Part shown: positions 49,338 to 57,197 of the stretch, in pieces
Position numbering within the stretch: position 1 is the first letter of the stretch
Layout of the letters: every line of letters starts with the position of its first letter
Source: a virus
Reading direction: 5' to 3' (one strand)
Virus record (IMG/VR): IMGVR_UViG_3300044630_002618
Coordinates: 27,404-91,403 of that record
Length of the DNA: 64,000 bases
Position numbers and translations under genes: made by a program
The notes under the pieces: generated by a model
What the model saw: only the letters and a program-made list of their open reading frames with translations
Told to the model about the DNA's origin: nothing
The model's database searches: none

Positions 49338-49688
49338 ATGGCAACATCCGTTACAAACCCGATTGAGTTTGAGTTTGAGTATCGCTTGATTCAAGCCGAG
49401 CGACACCTCAAGAGTGCTTTTGACGACTACGAGTACGAGACCCGTACCCTCTGCAAGTTGGCTAACGAGCGCCTGAACGACAACATCGGTCGGGGCACAG
49501 AAATCCTTGTAAGCAAGGCAGGTCGCCTGCTCGCACTTGAGACCAAGATTGCTGAACTGACCAGTTTGATTGAATGCCTCAGCGTTCTCAAGGAGGCACA
49601 TGAACAAGCAATCATTGTCCAAGGTGTAACAGCCGTGACAAGGTACATCAGCAGACACGAATCCGACAACGACGACGACAACGCCTGA
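49338..49688 (+). CDS. Hypothetical helical protein
   Basis: A 116-aa, largely coiled-coil protein (YRLIQAERHLKSAFDDYEYE and LALETKIAELTSLIECLSVL) with an acidic C-terminus (HESDNDDDNA). No family recognised. Confidence 0.6.
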   Translation: MATSVTNPIEFEFEYRLIQAERHLKSAFDDYEYETRTLCKLANERLNDNIGRGTEILVSKAGRLLALETKIAELTSLIECLSVLKEAHEQAIIVQGVTAVTRYISRHESDNDDDNA

Positions 49689-49694
49689 GGAGGC
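49683..49694 (+). promoter_or_regulatory. GCCT-GAGG-AGGC leader, copy 5
   Basis: Spans the stop of the previous gene: the TGA is inside GCCTGAGG. 4 nt before ATG 49699. Coupling of two genes through the hairpin is likely. Confidence 0.6.
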
Positions 49695-49698
49695 AACC

Positions 49699-49914
49699 AT
49701 GCAGGTATATCAATTTCAGATCAAGTGGAAAGATGAACTCGCTGACGAACCGCAGTGGCGATCATTCGCCATCGGCAAGTACGACGAGGACACCGTTGAT
49801 GTTCGCTTTGACGATTCAATCTTCTTCTATGTGGAGAGCGCCGAAGAGATCATTGCACTGACCAACCCCGACAACGACGAAGACTTTTATGTCATAGGAG
49901 GCATTAACCAATGA
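49699..49914 (+). CDS. Small acidic protein
   Basis: A 71-aa, acidic, beta-rich protein (VYQFQIKWKDELADEPQWRS). Overlaps 49911-50270 by ATGA. Function unknown. Confidence 0.6.
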   Translation: MQVYQFQIKWKDELADEPQWRSFAIGKYDEDTVDVRFDDSIFFYVESAEEIIALTNPDNDEDFYVIGGINQ

Positions 49915-50270
49915 GCAAGATTTGTTTTGAAATACTGACCGAGTTGCAGTACTACTCGGGCATCGGTCAGAAGTGGGATTACTTCTACATTGAAGAAGAG
50001 TTAGTCCCAGCCGACTGGAGCACCACCAGCCTTGACGACAAGTACGACTTCCTCAACGAGGGCGGTTACTGGCACTCGGGATACTCCACCGATGTCATTG
50101 ATGAGTACGGCAAGATCGTTGATGTTGATGAGAACGGCGACGCGGGCGAGCAGGATGAAGTTGTCTGCTCCTGCGAGATCGTAGTAAGTCAGGAGAAGGA
50201 AGGATTTCTCCTCATTGGTTATTCGTTAGATAAGCAACCAAACAGTTACTTACACACAGAGGATGAATGA
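49911..50270 (+). CDS. Hypothetical acidic protein
   Basis: A 119-aa, acidic, beta-rich protein with KICFEILTELQYYSGIGQKW, then VDVDENGDAGEQDEVVCSCE. One Cys pair (CSC). Function unknown. Confidence 0.6.
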   Translation: MSKICFEILTELQYYSGIGQKWDYFYIEEELVPADWSTTSLDDKYDFLNEGGYWHSGYSTDVIDEYGKIVDVDENGDAGEQDEVVCSCEIVVSQEKEGFLLIGYSLDKQPNSYLHTEDE

Positions 50271-50503
50271 TGAATCCATTCAGCAAGTTAATCCTCATCG
50301 GCGCAGGAGCCAGCCTCGTGCTGGCTCTTGCGAGCCGAGATAGTGACCAGCCCACATGCAAGATTGCCTTCCATGGCAACGGCACATGGGATGCCATTGG
50401 TTGGGACATCGCCCTTGATGGTCTCAACAACTGTGACCTACCCATTCAGTATGGTGACGCTCCCGTCATCGTTAGTCCAAACGGAACATGGAGATACAAA
50501 TGA
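50267..50503 (+). CDS. Small protein with N-terminal membrane or signal segment
   Basis: A 78-aa protein: PFSKLILIGAGASLVLALAS, then a hydrophilic body with two Cys. Could be secreted or membrane-anchored. ATGA overlaps on both sides. Confidence 0.6.
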   Translation: MMNPFSKLILIGAGASLVLALASRDSDQPTCKIAFHGNGTWDAIGWDIALDGLNNCDLPIQYGDAPVIVSPNGTWRYK

Positions 50504-52662
50504 GCAAGCCAATCATCAACCTGTCCCCCGAGGCGAAGCGTCGCCTCCAAACAGAACGCCGTCGCATCGCTCGTGATCAGAGCAAGAGCGCTCTCGTAGA
50601 GATGGAGAAAGCCCGTGGCTCGCTCCGTTCCGATTCTAGGAACCAAAGGAATCGCACCAAGGAATCACAGGGAATTGCGATCATACGCAACCTCGTGAGC
50701 CTGTGTCGTGCGGTCAATGCATCGTTCGGTGTCTCAGTACCGATTCACATGGGCGAAGCGCCTGTGGGCAGTAAATCACCAGTGGCGTATACAGACGGCA
50801 CGAAGATCGTCGTTAAGTACCCCATGCCAGTCACTGCCGATGAGGCTGGCAACACGGTGTACATCAATGACATTGAATCGCTCAAGCGATTGGTCAGCGA
50901 GGTCAAGGCGCTCCAGTATCACGAACTAGGACACATTCTGTTCAGCCAGCACATCAACTGGATGATGGCAGACTGTGGCTACGGCAACGAGGAGTGGGTC
51001 AAGAAGTACCCCACTCTGTCACAAGAGACAGCCACAAGTGTGCGCCGTGCATGGAACATCTTGGAAGATCAGCGCATGGAAACTGCACTGGTCGCTCAGT
51101 CACCGTACCTCGCTCGCTACCTGACCTACTTGAGCGTCAACTGGATTCTCAATGAGGCGAACTGGAGCACCGACAACGGTGGCATTGACAAGTCATCCGA
51201 GAAGGGAATCGCCTGCCAGTATTTGTTAGTTATCAATCGTCGGTTCTTACCCATAGAACTACGCCGTAAGTCACGGAATAACTTCAACACTTACTTTGGC
51301 GATTACGCCACTGTCTCAGCCGAAGAAGTTGTTCGGGAGTATTGCCGAGCAACATCGGTTGAAGACAAGGTCGTCGCTGTCATCAAGTTCCACCAGTTAC
51401 TTAAGGCGCTGGACATCGTTCCTCCACAGTTTGATGACCACACTGGTCATCCCCGTAATGGGAAGCGCCCCGTGCAGGACTCGGCGGATTCGGCTGACGA
51501 TCAGGATGAGGATGGCAAAGAGATCACCATGGGTAAGTCTAAGGATAAGACTGAACCTAAGGATGACGCCAAGGGTGACGACGAGTCAGAGGGAAGCGGA
51601 TCGGGCGACCCACACGAGGGTGACGACGACGCACAGGATGGCGAAGACTCATCTGCTGACGGTGACAACACCAATGACAGTGTGAACGAGAGTTCAAGCA
51701 ACGCCGACGATGATGGTAAGTGCAACAACGATGGTGATGCCAACGATGATGGCGAGGGTGGTGGTGCTGGCGGTGACGGTGGCACGGAGAAGCCACAGCA
51801 AGACGCCGATGACGCTGGCACATCCGAGGATGACACGACCTCTGACCTCAAAGAATTGTTGGATGAAATTGAGAACGAGATTCACAATGACTCCGACATT
51901 GAGGACACAGTCCGAGCCATCAACGAGGACTTCAACCGAGGCGACATCAAGCAACTCGCTCCTGAGTTGTCAGGCACGGCAATGGATGACGAGGGCGCCA
52001 ACCGAGCACGGGACATTGCTTACCGACTCGGCACGGCGTTTGACTCGGCGTCATCGTCAGCCCTGCCAATTTGGGAAGAGGGTCATCGTGAGGGTGTCAT
52101 CAACGCCTTCCGCTACCGCACTCGCAACGCTGGTGACAACGAGTACCGTCGCACACTTACCTCAACGGGTAACACTGGCTTAGACATCGCCGTAACTCTT
52201 ATGTTAGATACGAGCGGTTCAATGTCCAGTGTTGGTCGTGAGTTGGGCGTGAGCGGATTCGCCGTCAAAGAAGCCTGCGACCAAGTCGGCATTGACTGCA
52301 CCGTGGTCACCTTTGACTCAGACTCGCAAGAGTTGTGGCGAGCGATTGATCGCCATGTTGAGCCAGTCGCCTTAAAGCCAGGTGGTGGAACTAACCCCAC
52401 AAGTGCATTCAATGTGTTGGATTCACACCGTGAGGAGCAGAAGTACCACCTCGTCATCATCCTCACGGATGGTGTTTGGAATGGCGATGTCAAGTGCCAC
52501 GACTACGCCAGTGATGGTCGTGTGTTCTTGGGAGTCGCCTTTGGCGCTGAGGTTGACACTGCGTACCTCCTCAGGGTTGGTTGCGACCAAGTGGTCAACA
52601 TTGACGCAATAGAGCAACTACCTGAGGTTGTCAGAAACTTTCTTCTGAACTTCCTTGGGTAG
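50500..52662 (+). CDS. VWA-domain protein with HExxH motif (CobT-like)
   Basis: A 720-aa protein. N-terminal half: a helical, Arg-rich start, then QYHELGHILFSQH near residue 140, a zinc HExxH motif, and further helices. Residues about 327-450 are an acidic, disordered Asp/Glu/Gly/Asn-rich tract. The C-terminus is a von Willebrand factor A domain with a MIDAS DTSGS near 568 (TLMLDTSGSMSSVG), a T at VVTFDSDS and a second D in VIILTDGVW. It resembles the VWA partner (CobT type) of MoxR-like ATPases; the ATPase follows at 52809. Target unknown. Start ATG 50500 by ATGA overlap. Confidence 0.8.
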   Translation: MSKPIINLSPEAKRRLQTERRRIARDQSKSALVEMEKARGSLRSDSRNQRNRTKESQGIAIIRNLVSLCRAVNASFGVSVPIHMGEAPVGSKSPVAYTDGTKIVVKYPMPVTADEAGNTVYINDIESLKRLVSEVKALQYHELGHILFSQHINWMMADCGYGNEEWVKKYPTLSQETATSVRRAWNILEDQRMETALVAQSPYLARYLTYLSVNWILNEANWSTDNGGIDKSSEKGIACQYLLVINRRFLPIELRRKSRNNFNTYFGDYATVSAEEVVREYCRATSVEDKVVAVIKFHQLLKALDIVPPQFDDHTGHPRNGKRPVQDSADSADDQDEDGKEITMGKSKDKTEPKDDAKGDDESEGSGSGDPHEGDDDAQDGEDSSADGDNTNDSVNESSSNADDDGKCNNDGDANDDGEGGGAGGDGGTEKPQQDADDAGTSEDDTTSDLKELLDEIENEIHNDSDIEDTVRAINEDFNRGDIKQLAPELSGTAMDDEGANRARDIAYRLGTAFDSASSSALPIWEEGHREGVINAFRYRTRNAGDNEYRRTLTSTGNTGLDIAVTLMLDTSGSMSSVGRELGVSGFAVKEACDQVGIDCTVVTFDSDSQELWRAIDRHVEPVALKPGGGTNPTSAFNVLDSHREEQKYHLVIILTDGVWNGDVKCHDYASDGRVFLGVAFGAEVDTAYLLRVGCDQVVNIDAIEQLPEVVRNFLLNFLG

Positions 52663-52682
52663 GAGTTGTTATCCAAATAATT

Positions 52683-52730
52683 GAGAGATACCGTCTCTCC
52701 CCCACCTCAGTAGTACATGGGGTGGGGAGA
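52683..52730 (+). terminator. Mutually exclusive hairpins before the AAA+ gene
   Basis: GAGAGA (52683) can pair with TCTCTC (52694), or TCTCCCCCACC (52696) can pair with GGTGGGGAGA (52721). The two share bases, so only one can form. This resembles an attenuator between the VWA and ATPase genes. Confidence 0.45.
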
Positions 52731-52740
52731 TCGCAGTAAG

Positions 52741-52757
52741 TGTCCCACCGTGGGACA
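52741..52757. repeat. Block palindrome, C-centre
   Basis: TGTCCCACCGTGGGACA without extended arms, 10 nt after the hairpin region and 52 nt before ATG 52809. GTAATAAAA downstream offers TAATAA as a possible -10. Confidence 0.7.
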
Positions 52758-52808
52758 GCAGTAATAAAACCTAAACCACCAAATCACCAAACCACAAGGA
52801 GAACCATC

Positions 52809-54077
52809 ATGGCTCGCATCAGCGACCTTACAGTTGGCAAAGAGTTTGAAATCTCTGCCAAAAAGTCCAAGACAGTCAGCGCACGATTAGCCGACAGCAC
52901 TCGGGTTGAAATCCCCGTGGGCGAAACAGTCGTCATCGTCACCAATGAGGTTGACCCCGATGGCACCGAGTTCGCTCGTTGCATCCAAGTCCGTCGCACC
53001 AGCGGTGAGGTTGTCTACCTCCTCCCGAAGTTGCTCTCGGATGGCACCATCGTGACCTCAGCAGTTGCGCCAGCAGTCAACGCACCAGCATCGGCTCCAG
53101 TAGTCGTCGCACAGAAGCCCATCGTTGACCCGATGGATGTCCGTCTTGACCCGTACCGCCCATCATGGGACTTGCTCAAGAAGTATGTCTCACGCAAGTT
53201 GTTCGGTTCAATCAAGGACACCGACCTGTTGCTCCACTACTGGCGCACCCGTGACAACAATGGTTACTCAGCCAATGTCCTTTTTGAGGGCGACACACAG
53301 GCTGGCAAGACCATGTTCGTTCAGGTGCTCGCCTGCCTCGTGTCCAAGGAACTGGGCTTCCCCAAGCCCCTCCCAGTGTTCACCCTCAGCGGTTCCGCTG
53401 GTGTCACCGACTACGACTTGTTCGGTCAGTCGGTCGCACACATCGGTGCCGATGGCGTGGAGCGCCTCGTGTTCCTCAACGGCATCATTGAACTCGCCAG
53501 CAAGGTGCCATGCATCTTGTACCTTGACGAGATCAATATGATGCCCGAGCGAGTCACCTCAACGCTCCACCCAGTCGCTGACGACCGACGCTCGTTCGTC
53601 AACCGTCAGAAGGCTGTGGAGTCCGAGGGTGAGTACCTCATGGCTCAGACCAAGATGAACACGGGTTGCTGGATTGTCGGCACCATGAACCCTGCTGGGT
53701 ACCGTGGTACCTCGCCTCTCAACGAGGCATTCGCCAACCGCTTCACCAAGCGCATCCCGTGGGGATACGACCGTGATGTTGAGACCAAGTTGCTCGGCTC
53801 GCCCAGCATGGTCTTGCTTGCGGAATCGCTCCGTGAGGCTCGTCGCCTCGGCTCAATCCAAACACCAGTCGGCACCAAGTTGTTGGTGGATGCCAAGAAA
53901 GATATTGACGCTCTTGGCGTTGAGATTGGGTTGGCAGTGTTTGCCTCGTTCTTCAACGAGCGTGAGCGCCCCAAGGTGGAAGCCATCATCAATGACAAGT
54001 CCATCCGCACCTTCTTGATTGAAGAGCAGGCTGGCAGAACTCCTCAGGTGGTCGTCGGAGACGACGAACCGTTCTGA
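52809..54077 (+). CDS. MoxR/CobS-like AAA+ ATPase
   Basis: A 422-aa ATPase. Residues 1-110 form a beta-rich N-domain; 110-160 a helical link. Walker A EGDTQAGKTMF near 160, then sensor-like LSGSAGVTDYDLFGQS, Walker B CILYLDEINMMP near 235, and the arginine region NEAFANRFTKRIPW near 300. MoxR-family ATPases work as hexamers with VWA proteins to remodel or chelate-load targets. Encoded just after a VWA protein. ATG 52809 follows AAGGAG. Confidence 0.85.
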   Translation: MARISDLTVGKEFEISAKKSKTVSARLADSTRVEIPVGETVVIVTNEVDPDGTEFARCIQVRRTSGEVVYLLPKLLSDGTIVTSAVAPAVNAPASAPVVVAQKPIVDPMDVRLDPYRPSWDLLKKYVSRKLFGSIKDTDLLLHYWRTRDNNGYSANVLFEGDTQAGKTMFVQVLACLVSKELGFPKPLPVFTLSGSAGVTDYDLFGQSVAHIGADGVERLVFLNGIIELASKVPCILYLDEINMMPERVTSTLHPVADDRRSFVNRQKAVESEGEYLMAQTKMNTGCWIVGTMNPAGYRGTSPLNEAFANRFTKRIPWGYDRDVETKLLGSPSMVLLAESLREARRLGSIQTPVGTKLLVDAKKDIDALGVEIGLAVFASFFNERERPKVEAIINDKSIRTFLIEEQAGRTPQVVVGDDEPF

Positions 54078-54088
54078 GTAAGCAATGT

Positions 54089-54122
54089 CCTCGCTGGCTG
54101 GTACCCCCACCAGTCAGCGAGG
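54089..54122 (+). terminator. Intrinsic terminator after the ATPase gene
   Basis: A 13-bp stem with one G-U pair (CCTCGCTGGCTGG / CCAGTCAGCGAGG) and an 8-nt C-rich loop, followed by CTTTA. It differs from the block palindrome and resembles a standard rho-independent terminator, though the U-run is short. Confidence 0.7.
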
Positions 54123-54154
54123 CTTTATCAACCACAACAACCAAAGGAAAAACC

Positions 54155-54643
54155 ATGAATCTATTCAAGAGAGTTGCGCTGGCGAATGCCGTTGTAGCGG
54201 AACACAATGCAGGAAAAGTACGGGCGGTGATTGCTTCCGAATACGGAATTAGCGAGAACCAAGTTCAGTATTTACTGAAGCATGCTCGTGAGGCTGGCTT
54301 GTTTGTTCGCCCCGTCAAGCGTGGTCGTAAGTCAAGCGCACAGACAACCATGCGCCGTGCCGAGATTGCCAACCGCTACCGCTCAGGTGAGTCAGGCCCG
54401 AGTATCGCTCGCTCCCTCGGAGTGACCGTAGAAACGGTCTACACGAGCCTCCGCACCGTTGGTGTGGAACGACGCAAGCGAGCCAACACGGAGCGCAACA
54501 ACTCCATTGTGGTGCGCTACCAGTCGGGTGAGTCGGGCGTCAAGATTGCCAAAGACTTGGCAGTTACGCCCAAGGTCGTGTACGACACGCTCCACCGTGC
54601 TGGAGTTGTTATCCGTAAGAAAGAAGTTCTAACCAACGCCTAA
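54155..54643 (+). CDS. Triple helix-turn-helix DNA-binding protein
   Basis: A 162-aa, very basic protein with three similar HTH units: AGKVRAVIASEYGISENQVQ, RSGESGPSIARSLGVTVETV and QSGESGVKIAKDLAVTPKVV, each followed by a Y.L / Y.SLR recognition-helix end. Tandem HTHs of this type bind repetitive DNA. It is the best local candidate for a factor that reads the block palindrome or GATAGTGA elements. ATG 54155 follows AAAGGA. Confidence 0.75.
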   Translation: MNLFKRVALANAVVAEHNAGKVRAVIASEYGISENQVQYLLKHAREAGLFVRPVKRGRKSSAQTTMRRAEIANRYRSGESGPSIARSLGVTVETVYTSLRTVGVERRKRANTERNNSIVVRYQSGESGVKIAKDLAVTPKVVYDTLHRAGVVIRKKEVLTNA

Positions 54644-54650
54644 GACTTAG

Positions 54651-54679
54651 ACGGAGTGTCCCACGGTGGGACACTCCGT
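54651..54679 (+). terminator. Block palindrome with extended arms and U-tract
   Basis: ACGGAG + core (54657-54673) + CTCCGT, a 14-bp perfect stem 7 nt after the triple-HTH stop, followed by TTGTT. The most terminator-like copy of the family. GATAGTGA follows. Confidence 0.7.
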
Positions 54680-54687
54680 TTGTTGGC

Positions 54688-54695
54688 GATAGTGA
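54688..54695 (+). promoter_or_regulatory. GATAGTGA -10 element
   Basis: 8 nt after the hairpin; ATG 54721 is 25 nt further on with AAGGAG. Fourth member of the hairpin-GATAGTGA set. Confidence 0.5.
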
Positions 54696-54720
54696 CACAT
54701 CAAACCACAAGGAGAACCAC

Positions 54721-55029
54721 ATGACGATTGAGACGGGCATAGACCCGATTGCTGTTTTTGACGAGGCTGTCAAGTTACGACATCTCGCTGGGGCGCTGTA
54801 CTGCGTAGCACTACATGCCCCATGCACCTGTGAAGGTGAACTCTGCCATGACCCGAATTGCGACGAATGTACAACTGCTGTAAGTAATAACCAAGTATGC
54901 CCACGATGCATCAGCATGAGTAGGTACGAGGAATGGGTGGGCATTGAGACCCTCCCAGTCGTACACCCTCATGGGATATGGATTGGGTACACGCCCGTAG
55001 AACCACACACCGAAGAGGAGACACAGTGA
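54721..55029 (+). CDS. Cys-rich hypothetical protein
   Basis: A 102-aa protein with six Cys in CTCEGELCHDPNCDECTTAV and NQVCPRCISM, likely a zinc-binding module. The tail is acidic (TPVEPHTEEETQ). Overlaps the next gene by GTGA. Confidence 0.6.
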   Translation: MTIETGIDPIAVFDEAVKLRHLAGALYCVALHAPCTCEGELCHDPNCDECTTAVSNNQVCPRCISMSRYEEWVGIETLPVVHPHGIWIGYTPVEPHTEEETQ

Positions 55030-55433
55030 ACAACGAAGGAACCAAAGCCAGCGACTGGTATCTGTACGCCGATACCGACCTGTTTGACCCTGAGAACACC
55101 TGCCAGTTTTTCAAATACTGGCAAGCGATCAAGGGCGAACACATTGCTCACTACATCAAGCACAAGGAACTCATTCCGCAGTACGCATTGATTGAACGAT
55201 TGTGCCGTGAGTTCCCTAGGTACACCGCAGACCAAATGGAAGAGTTGTTCTGCAAGGGTTACGACACCGTGTACGCCGATGAGATTGCCCATGACATTGC
55301 CAATAATTACGAAGTAAAAAACGACGAAGAGTTGAACGAATTGACCGAGAATCTCTTTGAGTACATCAAGTCACGCATTGAACAAGATCGCCATGAGAGG
55401 GCGGTACTAAAAGCACTGGAGGAAGAATTATGA
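55026..55433 (+). CDS. Hypothetical helical protein
   Basis: A 135-aa, acidic, helical protein (TCQFFKYWQAIKGEHIAHYI, DEELNELTENLFEYIKSRIE). The GTG start at 55026 is set by GAGGAG and GTGA overlap, so upstream in-frame starts are rejected. Confidence 0.6.
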   Translation: MNNEGTKASDWYLYADTDLFDPENTCQFFKYWQAIKGEHIAHYIKHKELIPQYALIERLCREFPRYTADQMEELFCKGYDTVYADEIAHDIANNYEVKNDEELNELTENLFEYIKSRIEQDRHERAVLKALEEEL

Positions 55434-55693
55434 GCCAGCAACAGGCTTACACGGGGAACTTAGGGATTACTCTTACCGTTCCTGAGGGGTTATATTTCCC
55501 CAACCAACATCCTGATCACACAAACACACCTGACTCGGTGTGGGGCGAAGTCGCCCGAGTCATCAGGGAATACCTTGAGGGCATTGGAGCCGAGGTCAAT
55601 GGAGTCTTCCATTATGCGACCCCGTACAAACACCCATACACCCCCCAAGTACGGTCAAATTACATCATCAACCAAGACATCACACATCACTGA
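55430..55693 (+). CDS. Hypothetical protein
   Basis: An 87-aa protein with LGITLTVPEGLYFPNQHPDH, then VWGEVARVIREYLEGIGAEV. His-rich C-terminus. ATGA overlap with the upstream gene. Function unknown. Confidence 0.55.
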   Translation: MSQQQAYTGNLGITLTVPEGLYFPNQHPDHTNTPDSVWGEVARVIREYLEGIGAEVNGVFHYATPYKHPYTPQVRSNYIINQDITHH

Positions 55694-55728
55694 GGAGTGA
55701 ACAAAATGGATACAACAACAACACCAAC

Positions 55729-55740
55729 GCCTGAGGAGGC
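55729..55740 (+). promoter_or_regulatory. GCCT-GAGG-AGGC leader, copy 6
   Basis: 7 nt before ATG 55748. It sits inside what would be coding sequence if the upstream ATG 55706 were used, so it argues for the later start. Confidence 0.6.
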
Positions 55741-55747
55741 AACCGAA

Positions 55748-55987
55748 ATGAATATCTTCCAAAGAAAACAAATAGCAAAAGAAATAGCCCGCGTCCAAAA
55801 AACCAGTCAGTTTGAGATGGCAACAAATCTGCTGGAAGAAATAATGATGTTTGTTCCTGTGGACAAAGACCTCACCCCAATGGTTATTTTGGATGCACTT
55901 GGCTGTGCAGGGTTGTCACTCACCGTTGGTGAAGACGCTTCACTTACATTTATTGAAATGACAAAAAAAGAAGGAGCAACAAAATGA
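55748..55987 (+). CDS. Small hypothetical protein
   Basis: A 79-aa protein: [20 protein letters not shown], then a strand-rich end ([20 protein letters not shown]). ATG 55748 is chosen for the leader element; ATG 55706 with GAGGAG is the alternative and would add 14 Thr/Pro-rich residues. Confidence 0.55.
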   Translation: MNIFQRKQIAKEIARVQKTSQFEMATNLLEEIMMFVPVDKDLTPMVILDALGCAGLSLTVGEDASLTFIEMTKKEGATK

Positions 55988-56148
55988 GCAGTAAATACAA
56001 GATCGTTCGTATGTGGAAATCTGATAAGAAAAACAAAACAATCAAGCGTGGACTCACGCTTGAACAGGCTCAAGCACATTGCAAAGACCCAAACACTAGA
56101 GAGGCTGGAGTTTGGTTTGACGGATACGAGGAAGAGGTAACAGCATGA
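55984..56148 (+). CDS. Small conserved phage protein
   Basis: A 54-aa protein with [20 protein letters not shown], then [20 protein letters not shown] and WFDGYEE. This short family (YKIVR ... [12 protein letters not shown] ... WFDGYEE) is common in actinophages. Overlaps both neighbours by ATGA. Confidence 0.75.
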   Translation: MSSKYKIVRMWKSDKKNKTIKRGLTLEQAQAHCKDPNTREAGVWFDGYEEEVTA

Positions 56149-56501
56149 ACAAGACAGAGAAGAACCTAGTAACGGAGTACATCAAACTTCACAACGAGTG
56201 CAAGGTGGCTGAGATTCGTTTGAAGGAAATTGAGAAGGCGCTCAAGCAAGCCATTGACGAGGGCGACGAAGTCGTCGTGGATGGTTATGCGCTGAAGCAC
56301 ATCGCTCAGGATCGTCGGTCGTTTGACGCCATTGCCCTCAAGGACTTGGTCTCACCGTCGCTGTTCAAGAAGATCACCGAGGTCAGTGTCAAGGCAAGCG
56401 CCGTAGATAGCGCCATTGAACTTGGTGCCGTTGACGCCGAGGTCATTGACGCAGTCACCGAGTTGAAGCACTCGTCTTACTTGAAAGTGCTGGTGAAGTA
56501 A
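56145..56501 (+). CDS. Hypothetical protein with coiled-coil start
   Basis: A 118-aa protein: coiled coil ([20 protein letters not shown]), then a compact C-terminal domain ([20 protein letters not shown]). No family recognised. Confidence 0.6.
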   Translation: MNKTEKNLVTEYIKLHNECKVAEIRLKEIEKALKQAIDEGDEVVVDGYALKHIAQDRRSFDAIALKDLVSPSLFKKITEVSVKASAVDSAIELGAVDAEVIDAVTELKHSSYLKVLVK

Positions 56502-56797
56502 TGGACAATTTCAAGCCAGTCTTCAAGATCAGAGTTACCCCAAGCAAGGACTTAGTTGTCCTTGAGGTGTCCGACCCTGACAATCTTGAGGACTTCATCC
56601 CGCTGATCAAAGATGCCGTAGATGTCGCTTGTTACGAAGTCATGGAGGTGTACAACGCCGAGGAGGGCGACGCCCGATTCTTCCGTGACTGGGAGCATGC
56701 TAAGTCGTACTACGGCAATGAACAGTGGCTCGGGGATGATGAGTTGGGTATCAGCCTTGACGACTTTGAGTGGGATGACGAAGATGACTTTTTATAA
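56501..56797 (+). CDS. Acidic hypothetical protein
   Basis: A 98-aa protein with a beta-rich start (FKPVFKIRVTPSKDLVVLEV) and a strongly acidic tail (LDDFEWDDEDDFL). TAATG overlap with the gene before. Confidence 0.6.
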   Translation: MDNFKPVFKIRVTPSKDLVVLEVSDPDNLEDFIPLIKDAVDVACYEVMEVYNAEEGDARFFRDWEHAKSYYGNEQWLGDDELGISLDDFEWDDEDDFL

Positions 56798-57197
56798 GGA
56801 TAAGAGTAACTATCCTGAACCCCAAATCCCAAAACAATCACCGTACGCAAAGCCGGAAGATAATTACAACGGTGACTACGAACGGTGGAGTCCAAAAGGT
56901 AAGCCTAAGTATAAGAAACCCTCAGAAAACATAAAACAAGATCAACGAAACATTTCCAACGAGCCATACCCTATTGAGCCACATCTCACCGAAGACGAGC
57001 GTCTCAAAGTCAAGGCTATGAAAGAGGAGTCTCGTCGTAAGTTAGTGGAACTCACCTATCAACGAAAAAAGTTGAAGGAATTAAAAGAGTTAGAAGAGTT
57101 AGAAGCAACACAGTCATGCATGTGGTGCGGTGAGGTAATGCCAAGCGAAGAAGAGTTAGAGAAGCACGAACAACAACACTTTGAGGAAGGTGAGTAA
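56784..57197 (+). CDS. C2H2-like zinc-finger protein with charged linker
   Basis: A 137-aa protein with a Pro/Lys-rich, probably disordered N-terminal half, a charged helix (RKKLKELKELEELEA) and a C-terminal zinc finger, CMWCGEVMPSEEELEKHEQQ then H. The finger spacing (CxxC...HxxxxH) is that of C2H2 folds. ATG 56784 overlaps the previous gene by 14 nt; ATG 56775 is an alternative. Confidence 0.6.
   Translation: MTFYKDKSNYPEPQIPKQSPYAKPEDNYNGDYERWSPKGKPKYKKPSENIKQDQRNISNEPYPIEPHLTEDERLKVKAMKEESRRKLVELTYQRKKLKELKELEELEATQSCMWCGEVMPSEEELEKHEQQHFEEGE

Noticed and set aside
50336-50343. GATAGTGA inside the 50267 gene as a promoter
   Set aside because: No palindrome before it and it codes for RDSD in a gene with clear overlaps; likely chance.
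42502-54673. Palindromes as a CRISPR array
   Set aside because: Spacing is irregular (hundreds to thousands of nt) with genes in between; no array structure.
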